DNA of 22,322 bases from a virus. The translations under genes and the position numbers were made by a program. Under the pieces are notes generated by a model. It ran no database searches. It was not told the origin of the DNA and worked only from the letters and a program-made list of their open reading frames with translations. Where the stretch lies: positions 1 to 22,322 of the IMG/VR virus record IMGVR_UViG_3300022934_000217. One strand, 5' to 3'. Shown here in pieces: positions 13,356 through 21,481 of this stretch; position 1 is the stretch's first letter, and each line of letters opens with the position of its first letter.

Positions 13356-15178
13356 TGGCAAAAACGTACAACAACTTTGCTGATATTATTACCTTCAGCC
13401 GTGGATCGAATGCTACGGTCAGGGATTCCGATGGTTACATCAAGTGGGCAGGGCATAATATTCTAGATAATTCTGAGGATTTTTCTAACTGGACTGCGAC
13501 AGCAACGACTGTTGTCAGCAACGATGCAACTGCACCTGATGGTACAGAAACAGCAGACAAGCTAACATCAACGTCAACAAGCCAAGTATTGGTTGGTGAT
13601 TACAGCAGCAATGTGTCAATAACATGGCAGTACAAACACAGCATATATTTGAAATATATTGACCATCAGTGGATTCGTTTGCAGGTGCATAACAGTAATG
13701 GCAATGCTTGGTTTGACATTCAGAATGGCGTTACGGGTAGCACTGGACCGCTAGTTGATTCTGTTGATATAGAGGATGTTGGTAATGGTTGGTATAAATG
13801 CACTGTCGAGGCAACTATTGATGGTGTTTCTTCTTATACCTTTAATATAGCTTTTGCTTCTACTGACAATTCTACGTTTGAAGCAAATGGTGCTTCAGTT
13901 CATGTTTGGGGTGCGCATGTTTACAACTGCCAATACCTAGACATGGTGCAGAACCCAGCCAATACTTGGACAGGTGGCGGCAGCTATTACAAGACAGGAA
14001 CGTCTGGCGGTTACTTTGCCCCTCGCATTGAGCATGATCCCGATGGCAATGTTAAAGGGCTTCTCATTGAGGAAGAACGTGAGAACCTGCGTGGGTATTA
14101 TACAATAGATTTTGAGAGAAGTGGTACTGAGGACATTGTAAACGACTCATCAATGTTAAGTCCTGCTGGAAAGAATGACGCTACTTTTTTCTATGAAAAT
14201 GCTTCGAATGCTTATCACAGATATAGAACAATTAATTTAGTAGAAGACCCACTTGGCACTTATAAAACCGCACAATCTATTTATGCAAAAGAAAATACTG
14301 ATCACGCAAAGCGTTACCTTATTGTGACTCCTGCTGGTCAAGGTGTGAATAACTATGCAGTCTTTGATTTATCTGGTGATGGTTCTGTTACTGAAACTGG
14401 ATCAGATATGGATTATGCTTACATAGAAAAAGCAGGGAATGGTTGGTATCGCTGCACTGTTGCGACTAATGGTGATGGTACACCTACTGTTGGTATTATT
14501 CTTAGCATTTCTGACACATCAACACCAAGTGAATATCAACCTGTTTATACAGGAAACGGTCAATCAGGTTTTTGGCTATGGGCCTATCAGTGTGAAAGCA
14601 TCCATAATTCTGCCAGTGTTGCAAGACATACAAATGTATCGACTTCATACATCCCAACGATAGGTGGCACTGCCTACACTCGCAGCATTGATGATGTTCA
14701 AGTTAACGCAAGCGATTTAGGTTATAACTTAAAAGAAGGTACGTTTTATTTTGAAGTGTACAAGCCTCAAGCAAGTGAGGCAGGTTATAACACTATCTTC
14801 CATGCAGGTGATGGCGGCACGGATGATCGCATTTGGATCAATTTAGACTTTGCTCGTAAGGTAAGGTTTGATGTTAAGGTTGATGCTACACTTCAATTAG
14901 ACCCACTACAAAGTACACCTCTTACTTTTGACGGAACTATAGCTAAAATTGCTGTGGCTTATAAAAAAGATGATTTTGCTATGTCTGTTAATGGTGCAAC
15001 CGCTATTACAGATACATCGGGATCACTTGATACTCTTTACTTACATGATCTATTTACGATTGGTCGGTATAGAAACACAACAAATAGTGGTGCGTATCCT
15101 TACAATGGTACAATCAAAAACATCAAATACTATCCTCGTCGCCTAACTGACGATCAACTAGAGGACTTAACATCATGA
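13355..15178 (+). CDS. Second tail fibre, paralogue of the preceding fibre
   Basis: 607 aa from ATG 13355 (TAATG overlap), chosen over an in-frame TTG at 13340. MAKTYNNFADIITFSRGSNA with TVRDSDGYIKWAGHNILDNS mirrors the entry motif of the first fibre. Module 1 (about 35-190) has EDFSNWTATA, WFDIQNGVTGS, IEDVGNGWYKCTVEA, VHVWGAHVYN. Module 2 (about 242-440) has YAYIEKAGNGWYRCTVA, FWLWAYQCES, SYIPTIGGTAYTR. A C-terminal laminin-G-like domain (about 455-607) has LKEGTFYFEVYKPQ, KIAVAYKKDDFAMSVNG, LFTIGRYRNT and IKNIKYYPRRLTDDQLEDL, the classic end of such lectin domains. It lacks most of the N-terminal attachment region of its neighbour, so it may bind that protein. The stop overlaps the next ATG. 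Confidence 0.8.
   Translation: MAKTYNNFADIITFSRGSNATVRDSDGYIKWAGHNILDNSEDFSNWTATATTVVSNDATAPDGTETADKLTSTSTSQVLVGDYSSNVSITWQYKHSIYLKYIDHQWIRLQVHNSNGNAWFDIQNGVTGSTGPLVDSVDIEDVGNGWYKCTVEATIDGVSSYTFNIAFASTDNSTFEANGASVHVWGAHVYNCQYLDMVQNPANTWTGGGSYYKTGTSGGYFAPRIEHDPDGNVKGLLIEEERENLRGYYTIDFERSGTEDIVNDSSMLSPAGKNDATFFYENASNAYHRYRTINLVEDPLGTYKTAQSIYAKENTDHAKRYLIVTPAGQGVNNYAVFDLSGDGSVTETGSDMDYAYIEKAGNGWYRCTVATNGDGTPTVGIILSISDTSTPSEYQPVYTGNGQSGFWLWAYQCESIHNSASVARHTNVSTSYIPTIGGTAYTRSIDDVQVNASDLGYNLKEGTFYFEVYKPQASEAGYNTIFHAGDGGTDDRIWINLDFARKVRFDVKVDATLQLDPLQSTPLTFDGTIAKIAVAYKKDDFAMSVNGATAITDTSGSLDTLYLHDLFTIGRYRNTTNSGAYPYNGTIKNIKYYPRRLTDDQLEDLTS
13708..13800 (+). repeat. Fibre module repeat, copy 2
   Basis: The second copy of the repeat described at 11342-11434, in the downstream fibre gene. 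A looser third match to the GWY block (AATGGTTGGTAT) occurs at about 14438-14449 in the second module of the same gene. Confidence 0.75.
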
Positions 15179-15546
15179 GTGATGAAGTAGACACAGGCCC
15201 AGTAATCAAGAATGCTTTTTACTTGAAGTTCGCTGATGAAGCCGAAATGCAAACGCAACTGGCTGCATTTTATCACGATGTGGTTATTGATGAAGATGCC
15301 AACACAACTGAAAGCCAACTGAATCGTCACGGTGATGGCTATGCGATACGAGTGATTGGCACAATGTATGCGCCGACAGGTAACACTTTGACAGACGATG
15401 AAGGCTTTGATTATCCTGAGAAAGCAGCGGTGGCTGGTTGGCATGTTAATGTAAAGCTGACGAACGACACACATCGCACGGCGTTTGAAACATTAGATAC
15501 TAACTATGGCGTGACACCTGCTACGCCTAAGCATGGATGGTTATAA
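15175..15546 (+). CDS. Small fibre-associated protein, possible fibre accessory or chaperone
   Basis: A 123-aa acidic protein, starting within ATGA and ending within TAATG. Visible pieces are NAFYLKFADEAEMQTQLAAF, then RVIGTMYAPTGNTLTDDEGF, YPEKAAVAGWHVNVKL and TPATPKHGWL. The ending 'G...P......GWHVN(V/L)' is one I associate with small proteins beside phage fibre genes in several genomes, without a proven role. It separates the two paralogous fibres from the third fibre, so a chaperone or accessory-subunit role is plausible. Function is inference from position. Confidence 0.6.
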   Translation: MSDEVDTGPVIKNAFYLKFADEAEMQTQLAAFYHDVVIDEDANTTESQLNRHGDGYAIRVIGTMYAPTGNTLTDDEGFDYPEKAAVAGWHVNVKLTNDTHRTAFETLDTNYGVTPATPKHGWL

Positions 15547-16478
15547 TGGCAATTACAATTACACGCCCTACAGTTGGTGGATCAGCAGATATTTGGGGTG
15601 ATACACTTAATACTGGGTTAGAGGCCATTGAAAGTACGCTTAACGGCACTGGCACTGGTAAGGTAAGAATTGAGCCTGACTTAACGTCTGGCTCTTGGTC
15701 TATTAGCGGTACTGCTGTCACAGCAACAGCGGCAGAATTGAACATTCTGGATGGTGTTACGTCTACTGCGACAGAGTTGAGTATCGTAGATGGCGACACA
15801 GCGGCCACGGCTACGACTTTAGTCGATGCTGATCGCGTTGTTGTAAATGACGGCGGCACGATGGTGCAAGTCGCTATGACTGATCTGGTGACATACTTTA
15901 ACGCAAACACTGCGGTTACATCTTCTGGTGCATTAGACAGCGGAAGTATTACATCAGGCTTTGGCGCGATTGACAACGGCTCATCCAACATCACGACAAC
16001 TGGCACAATATCGTTTGGTACGCTGACAGATGGCACAACGAGCGTTACTGCTATTTTGGATGAAGATGACATGACATCCGACAGCGCTACTGCGGTTCCT
16101 ACGCAACAAAGCGTTAAGGCATATGTGGATGATAACGGAATAACGCAAACATCTGGCACTGCACCGTATCTTGCGGCTAGGGCTTTTGTTTATGTTGAAG
16201 ATGGTAGTGATGCGGCAAATACTTATTACGGGCAAAACATTGCGTCTGTCGTAAGAAATTCCACTGGCGACTATACAATAACATTTACCACAGCAATGCC
16301 TGATGCGAACTATGCAATAGCTATGGGGCCAAATTCTCAAGGAAGTGCAAATGGCTCTTACGGAATGAGTTTTGGTTTTGAGGCCAAGTCTGCAGGTTCA
16401 TTTAGAGTTCAGGCAAGACGGACAACAAACCACGACATTTTTGAGGCAGCTCAGTTTAGCTTCATTATCTTTGCTTAG
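15546..16478 (+). CDS. Third tail fibre with TATAAELNILDGVT-type repeats
   Basis: 310 aa from ATG 15546 (TAATG overlap), preferred over the in-frame ATG at 15537. The N-terminus MAITITRPTVGGSADIWGDT plus LNTGLEAIESTLNGTG is a common phage fibre attachment start. Then come TATAAELNILDGVTSTATEL and SIVDGDTAATATTL, low-complexity beta-helical fibre repeats frequent in marine phages, followed by a Ser/Thr/Gly-rich shaft and the linker DDMTSDSATAVPTQQSVKAY. Residues about 205-310 form a compact tip: AFVYVEDGSDA, SVVRNSTGDYTITFTTAMPD, ANYAIAMGP, FRVQARRTTNHDIFEAAQFS. The 'TGDYT(I/V)(T/N)FTTAMPDANYA' signature is a widespread fibre-tip domain, probably contacting the receptor. No cysteines are seen. 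Confidence 0.75.
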   Translation: MAITITRPTVGGSADIWGDTLNTGLEAIESTLNGTGTGKVRIEPDLTSGSWSISGTAVTATAAELNILDGVTSTATELSIVDGDTAATATTLVDADRVVVNDGGTMVQVAMTDLVTYFNANTAVTSSGALDSGSITSGFGAIDNGSSNITTTGTISFGTLTDGTTSVTAILDEDDMTSDSATAVPTQQSVKAYVDDNGITQTSGTAPYLAARAFVYVEDGSDAANTYYGQNIASVVRNSTGDYTITFTTAMPDANYAIAMGPNSQGSANGSYGMSFGFEAKSAGSFRVQARRTTNHDIFEAAQFSFIIFA

Positions 16479-16495
16479 TAAGGGGAATTTGTGCC

Positions 16496-18391
16496 ATGAC
16501 GCTCATACCGCTAGACATCCCCGCAGGCTTTTACCGCAATGGCACTGACCTAGAGCAGGCGGGTCGCTGGCGTGATGGATCGCTCGTGCGCTGGCGTGAC
16601 AACAGCCTGCGTCCAGTTGGCGGTTGGCAGGAGCGCAAAACATCGTTTTGCACAAATGTCGTGCGCGGGATGCATGCGTGGGAATCTTTAGATGGCACCT
16701 CAAGATTAGCTGGTGGCTCACATAGTGAACTTATCGCCATGACAGGTGATGGCACGCTAACAGACATTACACCGACTAACCTTGCATCTGGTCGTGAAGA
16801 TGCTGCGGTTGAAACAGGTTACGGCTATGGCTCTTATGGTCGTGGCTTTTATGGAACGCCTCGACAGCAACTTGCCAACTCTGTTCCAGTAGAGGCTACA
16901 ACTTGGTCTTTAGACAACTGGGGCGAATACCTTGTGGCTTGCCACTATGATGATGGTAGAATTTTGGAATGGACGCTTGGTGCGGGTACAGAAATAGTCC
17001 AGAACGGCAACTTTAGCAGCAACGGAGCAAACTGGACATACAATGCGTCAGCTTGGACTTTTGTTGTAAGTGGTGGTGGTAATACTTATGCGCAGCACAG
17101 TAACACTAGTGCTACAGGGCCACTATCTCAGGATGGTATGACATTAAAAAAAGATGCTATTTATGAAGTAAAACTTACGCTTGCTGGCAACTCTTCTAAT
17201 GTAGCCATTAAGGTTGGAGTAGATATTGGTGGTGGGTCTGAGGTTTTGTTTTTGGACGAAAGTGAAAACACTCAGGGTAATTTTACTTACAATATGATTC
17301 CGACACAGGACACAACTGTTGGTGAAATATCAATAGAAAATGATGATGCCTTTGATTCATACACAGTTGATGATGTATCAATAAGATTAAAAAATGTTGC
17401 GCAGCCCTTACTTGGTGCACCTACAAATAATCTTGGATTAGTTGTAACTGAAGAGCGGTTTATTTTTGCACTTGCTGCAGGCGGCAATCCACGTAAAGTT
17501 CAGTGGTGTGATTATGAAGACAACACAACGTGGACACCTGCGAGCACAAACCAAGCCGGCGACATTGAGCTGCAGACTGCGGGCCAGATTATGCAGGGCA
17601 TCCGCACACGCGGCCAGACGCTGATCATCACAGACACAGACGCGCACACAGCGCGTTACACCGGCCCGCCCTTTGTATATGCCTTTGAGCGTGTCGGCAC
17701 GGCGTGTGGTGCTGTCTCCCGTAAGAGCGCAGTGGACACGGATGCGGGTACATTCTGGATGGGCCAGCGCGCGTTCTTCCGGTTTAATGGTAACTCTGTG
17801 CAGGAAGTGCCATGCGATGTGCACGACTATGTCTTTGGTGACATGAACACCGCGCAGCAATCTAAAATATGGGGCTTTGCAAACGGCCAGTATGGCGAGA
17901 TCTGGTGGTTCTACTGTTCAGGCGATAGCACGGAAATCAATCGCTACGTGGCATATGATTACAAGGAAGGCCACTGGCTGATTGGCAACTTATCACGTAC
18001 ATCCGGCGTTCAGCGCGGCGTATTCCGCTACCCCTTCATGGCGGGCCACGACGCCGACAGCGACATCTATGAGCATGAGGTCGGCTTAAACGTCGAGAGC
18101 GCGAGCGTGTTTGCTGAGACTGGCCCTATTATGATGGGTGCCGGTGAGCAAATCGGACGCGTCACGGATCTCATTCCCGACGAAAAGACACAGGGCGACG
18201 TTAACGTCACATTCAAGACACGCTTTTACCCGAATGCGGCTGAAACTACTCACGGGCCATTCACGCCAACAAATCCAACGTCAGTTCGCTTCTCTGGCCG
18301 CCAGATGCGCATGCGCGTCGAGGGCGCAAAGCTCGCTGACTGGCGTGTTGGCAACATGCGCATCGACGTGAAGGCTGGAGGTAAGCGTTAA
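16496..18391 (+). CDS. Conserved tail structural protein with an inserted carbohydrate-binding-like domain
   Basis: 631 aa; AAGGGGAA lies about 9 bases before the ATG. Residues 1-164 (IPLDIPAGFYRNGTDLEQAG, GSLVRWRDNSLRPVGGW, DNWGEYLVACHYDDGRILEW) and 302-631 (GAPTNNLGLVVTEERFIFAL, GGNPRKVQWCDYEDNTTWTP, IRTRGQTLIITDTDAHTARY, CGAVSRKSAVDTDAGTFWMG, DRYVAYDYKEGHW-like NRYVAYDYKEGHWLIG) match a conserved phage tail or hub-like protein, possibly beta-propeller, that I know without a firm function. Residues about 165-301 (IVQNGNFSSNGANWTYNAS to FDSYTVDDVSIRLKN) form a jelly-roll, carbohydrate-binding-like domain that interrupts this family. That stretch is AT-richer than its flanks. Removing it leaves about 494 aa. 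TAATG joins the next gene. Confidence 0.7.
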   Translation: MTLIPLDIPAGFYRNGTDLEQAGRWRDGSLVRWRDNSLRPVGGWQERKTSFCTNVVRGMHAWESLDGTSRLAGGSHSELIAMTGDGTLTDITPTNLASGREDAAVETGYGYGSYGRGFYGTPRQQLANSVPVEATTWSLDNWGEYLVACHYDDGRILEWTLGAGTEIVQNGNFSSNGANWTYNASAWTFVVSGGGNTYAQHSNTSATGPLSQDGMTLKKDAIYEVKLTLAGNSSNVAIKVGVDIGGGSEVLFLDESENTQGNFTYNMIPTQDTTVGEISIENDDAFDSYTVDDVSIRLKNVAQPLLGAPTNNLGLVVTEERFIFALAAGGNPRKVQWCDYEDNTTWTPASTNQAGDIELQTAGQIMQGIRTRGQTLIITDTDAHTARYTGPPFVYAFERVGTACGAVSRKSAVDTDAGTFWMGQRAFFRFNGNSVQEVPCDVHDYVFGDMNTAQQSKIWGFANGQYGEIWWFYCSGDSTEINRYVAYDYKEGHWLIGNLSRTSGVQRGVFRYPFMAGHDADSDIYEHEVGLNVESASVFAETGPIMMGAGEQIGRVTDLIPDEKTQGDVNVTFKTRFYPNAAETTHGPFTPTNPTSVRFSGRQMRMRVEGAKLADWRVGNMRIDVKAGGKR

Positions 18392-19050
18392 TGCCTTCTC
18401 CGATCCTCCCACCACTTGGCCCAGACTGGAAGCAGTGGGGGCGCCAGTTGACGCAGTACCTGCAGCGCAACTTATCTAATTTAGGATTCAAGACAGACGA
18501 CGATAACCCGTCAGAAAACGGCGTCATCTTGTGGGACAACGTGAACAAGTATCCCGTCGTATCCAAAGACGGCGAGTTCGTGCAAATCATATTGGAAGAT
18601 GGCCACGCATCGCTTTACCGCACGACAGACGTTACTGCGGCTGCGGTCAATACGGCTTATGCGATCCAGTATGACGCGCCATCAGGCAACAGCGGGATTA
18701 CGCTAGACGGCACAGACCCGACGAAGATCGTGTTTGCAGAAGCTGGCGAGTACCTTGTGCTGTTCTCAGCGCAGATTTCGTCAACGTCATCTAGCACGGT
18801 GAAGTTTTACTTCTGGCCCCGCCTAAACGGAACAGACGCAGCCAACAATACAATCATCTACGCGCTACACCAAAACGACGCCACGCAGGTCGTGTCACGC
18901 GGCGCTAAGTTTGACGTAAGTGCTGGCGATTATCTGCAGGTTATGTGGGCGGTGGACAGCACGTCTGGATACTTAGACGCATCGGCAGCGACAGCGTTTA
19001 GCCCAGCCGCGCCTGCAACGACATTACACCTAACGAGGATGCATGGCTAA
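18391..19050 (+). CDS. Virion structural protein with jelly-roll-like C-terminal domain
   Basis: A 219-aa protein. The N-terminus MPSPILPPLGPDWKQWGRQL, then TQYLQRNLSNLGFKT, is a short helical attachment region. Next is ENGVILWDNVNKYPVVSKDG with EFVQIILEDGHASLY, a pattern I recall in phage structural proteins paired with the upstream tail protein. Residues about 75-219 look like a C1q/TNF-type beta jelly roll: AYAIQYDAPSGNSGITLDG, KIVFAEAGEYLVLFSAQISS, VKFYFWPRLNG, AKFDVSAGDYLQVMWAVDS. It is likely part of the tail or a short spike. The ATG overlaps the upstream TAA. Confidence 0.65.
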   Translation: MPSPILPPLGPDWKQWGRQLTQYLQRNLSNLGFKTDDDNPSENGVILWDNVNKYPVVSKDGEFVQIILEDGHASLYRTTDVTAAAVNTAYAIQYDAPSGNSGITLDGTDPTKIVFAEAGEYLVLFSAQISSTSSSTVKFYFWPRLNGTDAANNTIIYALHQNDATQVVSRGAKFDVSAGDYLQVMWAVDSTSGYLDASAATAFSPAAPATTLHLTRMHG

Positions 19051-19064
19051 AGGGTTCACGTTTT

Positions 19065-19508
19065 ATGGATAATGTTGTAAACTTTGAACGAAAGCCGACT
19101 ATCCGGATTGAGCCCATCGTTGAAGACGTCCAAGCGGGTGTAGAGAAAGTGCTATCACTGCTTGAGCCGTCGATCCGGAAAAACGAACGCAACTCTTCCA
19201 TGGAAGACGTTGTGGGCGACATATTAGAAGGCCGCAGCCTCATATGGGCTGTGTACATGCAGGACACGTTGATTGCCGCATTCACCACATGCGTCATGAG
19301 GCACCCTCAAAGGCATACGCTCTACATTGAGTATATGGGTGGCGCTGACATGAGTGTCTGGATGAACGCAGCCATCAACGTCCTCAAGGAAGTAGCGATA
19401 AAAGGTGAATTATCGGCCATCGAGGCTGACGGAAGAATAGGATTTTCGCGGTATGCAAAAGACAATGGTTTCTCAGAAAAATACCGCCACTTCGAGATGG
19501 AGCTTTAG
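19065..19508 (+). CDS. GNAT-like phage protein near the tail genes
   Basis: A 147-aa protein; AAAGGG (19049-19054) is 10 bases before the ATG. Core blocks are MEDVVGDILEGRSLIWAVYM, DTLIAAFTTCVMRHPQRHTL, YIEYMGGADMSVWMNAAINV, KEVAIKGELSAIEADGRIGF and SRYAKDNGFSEKY. This 'GR.L.WAV.....(L/I)(I/V)AA.TT......R..L.I.Y.GG......W.......(E)..A.......IE..GR.G..R.....GF' order matches a small phage family related to GNAT acetyltransferases. The acetyl-CoA P-loop consensus (Q/RxxGxG/A) is not clear, so activity is doubtful. Several podophages have such a gene between tail and internal-protein genes; it may be structural. Confidence 0.65.
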   Translation: MDNVVNFERKPTIRIEPIVEDVQAGVEKVLSLLEPSIRKNERNSSMEDVVGDILEGRSLIWAVYMQDTLIAAFTTCVMRHPQRHTLYIEYMGGADMSVWMNAAINVLKEVAIKGELSAIEADGRIGFSRYAKDNGFSEKYRHFEMEL

Positions 19509-19510
19509 CC

Positions 19511-20383
19511 GTGGGTAAGAGTACAGAAACAAAGACGTCCGAAATGGATCCGCTCCAAAAGGAGTACATGGAAAAGTTCATCATGCCGCAGGCGGAAGCT
19601 GTTTCGGGCATGGAGTTCACGCCGTTTACTGGCGATCGTGTTGCCGGCATGACGGAGCTGCAGCGTCAGGCGCAGGCCGGTTATGCTGGTCTAGGTGTTC
19701 CAGAGCAATACGGCCAAGCGGCAAGCGTATTTAGCGAAATCGCAGGCATGACGCCAGAGCAGCGCGCCGCGGACATTGCGCAGTACACACAGCAATACAC
19801 GGCAGGCGTCATTGACCCCACGATCGCACTGATGGAGCGTGAGCGTGCAAAGGCGCGCACCGGAGAAGAGGCGGCAATCGCCAAGGCAGGCGCATTCGGA
19901 TCGCGTGGAGACGTCTTGCGCGGCGAGCGTGAGGGCGAATATCAGGCGCGCATGGGTCAGACACTTGGCCAACTACAGCAGCAAGGTTATCAGCAGGCGG
20001 TTGCGCGTCAGCAGGCGGAGGCAGCGCAGCGGCTCGGAGCAGCCGGCCAGCTAGCCGGATTGGGCGCACAGCAGTTCCAGACGCAGCTTGCAGGTTTAGG
20101 CGCTCAGATGGGCGCAGGAGAGGCGGAGCGCCTGATCGGGCAGCAGGGGCTAGACGCCGAGTATCAGCAGTACCTGATGCAGCAGCAGTTCCCGCTGACA
20201 CAGTTCTCAGCGTTGACGGGCGGCTCAGCGGCGTTCCCAGCGGGTATCGGTACGACGACGGGCACGACAAGCGATCCGATGGCTGGCATCGGTATGGGGC
20301 TCCAAGCTCTTGGCGGATTTGGCATGGCTGGCATTGGGCCGTTGTCGGGGCTATCTGGGGCAAAAACCAACCCGTTTATTTAG
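19511..20383 (+). CDS. Internal virion/ejection-like protein, Ala/Gln-rich
   Basis: 290 aa from a GTG start; GGAG (19499-19502) is 8 bases upstream. N-terminal SEMDPLQKEYMEKFIMPQAE is followed by FTPFTGDRVAGMTELQRQAQ and PTIALMERERAKARTGEEAA. Residues about 145-235 are long Gln/Ala/Gly helices (QQQGYQQAVARQQAEAAQRL, AGQLAGLGAQQFQTQLAGLG). The C-terminus is Gly-rich and hydrophobic (AGIGMGLQALGGFGMAGIGP), ending KTNPFI. The design, helical and Gln/Ala-rich with a Gly-rich tail, is typical of proteins packaged in podovirus heads or tails and released with DNA, and the two next genes look related in role. No enzyme motif is visible. Confidence 0.6.
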   Translation: MGKSTETKTSEMDPLQKEYMEKFIMPQAEAVSGMEFTPFTGDRVAGMTELQRQAQAGYAGLGVPEQYGQAASVFSEIAGMTPEQRAADIAQYTQQYTAGVIDPTIALMERERAKARTGEEAAIAKAGAFGSRGDVLRGEREGEYQARMGQTLGQLQQQGYQQAVARQQAEAAQRLGAAGQLAGLGAQQFQTQLAGLGAQMGAGEAERLIGQQGLDAEYQQYLMQQQFPLTQFSALTGGSAAFPAGIGTTTGTTSDPMAGIGMGLQALGGFGMAGIGPLSGLSGAKTNPFI

Positions 20384-20392
20384 GAGGCGGAG

Positions 20393-21481
20393 ATGGAACA
20401 GTATCTACTCACACAAGAAGACATTGACCGCCTTGGCATCACTGGCGTTATGGCAGGAGAACCGGCGACTATTGACGAGATGAAATTGCTTGGCGTGCCA
20501 GTTGGCCCCAGCCAGCAAACAGCTACACCTCCAGACGTGCCAGTTTCCCAGCAGATGACTGGGGCAGCGCAGCCAGCGACTAATACTGGCGTTGAGGCAA
20601 TGCTAGCTCAGGGGGCTCAGGCAAAGCCTGTAGCGTCGATGACACAAGAAGATGACCCATACAGCAACCTGTCCAAGACACAGCGACGTATGCTTGCGTT
20701 TGCGGCGATTAGCGACGCAGGCGCAGCTATGCAAGGCAGACAAGGTAAAATGGTTACATCGCTTCTTAGCGACTTCACAAAGCGTGCAGACATGCAGCGC
20801 AAGGCGAAGGCTACAGAGCAAGCTCGCCAGCTTATGGGGCAGCTTGGGATGCAGCTTCAGTCAATTCAAGATCCCACTGCTAAGATGGAACTTCTTAACC
20901 AATATCTCATGCAGGGCGTAATTGACGCACAAACATACACAGCATTCGCGACACAGTTGCAAAACCAAATAGCTTCTGCGAAAGCGGCGACATCTGCAGC
21001 AGAAGGCGCATCCTTAACGCTTAACACGGTCAAGGACATCCAAGACCTTGTATCTAGCAATGCAGAGCTGACAACGGGGCCAATCGGATGGGCTTTGTCG
21101 AAAATACCGTTTACCGAAGCCGCTCAACTTCAAGACTTGATCGGCACACTCAGATCAAATATGGCTCTTGGCGCTCTTAAAAACTTGAAGGCAGGCGGCG
21201 CGACACTTGGCTCAGTATCTGAGAAAGAACTTAAACTATTGGAAGATGAAATTGCTGCGCTAGATCCGGCAAAAGGTGTAGACTTCTTTAATAAGCAACT
21301 ACTCAAGGTGCAGAATAGATACCGAAGTATTGTCCGAAAAGCATATGAGCGTGATGACGTAAACCCAGCAGAGCTTGATGCAATTTTTGGCGGGCGCCCA
21401 ACTTGGATTTCACAACCAACGGCGCCGACGGAAAGCGGAGTTCCTACATTAGAGGATTTGGAGCAGGAATATGGCGGATAA
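20393..21481 (+). CDS. Internal virion protein (helical)
   Basis: 362 aa; a strong ribosome site, TAGGAGGCGGAG, ends directly before the ATG. N-terminal MEQYLLTQEDIDRLGITGVM is followed by a Pro/Gln/Ala-rich disordered segment (about 35-85) and then YSNLSKTQRRMLAFAAISDA with MQGRQGKMVTSLL. A helical domain of about 110-335 includes GPIGWALSKIPFTEAAQLQD, LIGTLRSNMALGALKNLKAG and GATLGSVSEKELKLLEDEIA. The last pattern ('L...(I/R)..N...(G)AL..(M/L)(R/K)..(S/G)..G.(A/T)LG.VSE.EL..L......LDP') recurs in phage proteins placed among the internal virion genes. The acidic end reads PTLEDLEQEYGG. It overlaps the next gene by 11 bases. Confidence 0.65.
   Translation: MEQYLLTQEDIDRLGITGVMAGEPATIDEMKLLGVPVGPSQQTATPPDVPVSQQMTGAAQPATNTGVEAMLAQGAQAKPVASMTQEDDPYSNLSKTQRRMLAFAAISDAGAAMQGRQGKMVTSLLSDFTKRADMQRKAKATEQARQLMGQLGMQLQSIQDPTAKMELLNQYLMQGVIDAQTYTAFATQLQNQIASAKAATSAAEGASLTLNTVKDIQDLVSSNAELTTGPIGWALSKIPFTEAAQLQDLIGTLRSNMALGALKNLKAGGATLGSVSEKELKLLEDEIAALDPAKGVDFFNKQLLKVQNRYRSIVRKAYERDDVNPAELDAIFGGRPTWISQPTAPTESGVPTLEDLEQEYGG

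Noticed and set aside
15527-16159. 210-aa minus-strand frame
   Set aside because: Opposite to the Thr/Ala/Asp repeats of the third fibre; its Val/Ser/Pro repeats come from the same low-complexity DNA. No start signal.
10848-16478. Possible diversity-generating retroelement acting on the fibres
   Set aside because: I found no template-like near-repeat with adenine-specific differences and no reverse transcriptase gene in the window. The repeated blocks are short and shared between paralogous modules.
17438-17860. 140-aa minus-strand frame
   Set aside because: Antisense to the highly conserved part of the tail structural protein; composition is not protein-like.
19043-19072. Nine-codon ORF MAKGFTFYG between the jelly-roll and GNAT-like genes
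   Set aside because: It overlaps both neighbours in a coupling-like way, but nine codons cannot be told from chance. Possibly a remnant of a longer gene.
19809-20363. 184-aa minus-strand frame
   Set aside because: It mirrors the Gln/Ala-rich repeats of the plus-strand internal protein; the translation is Arg/Pro/Ala-rich low complexity. Shadow frame.
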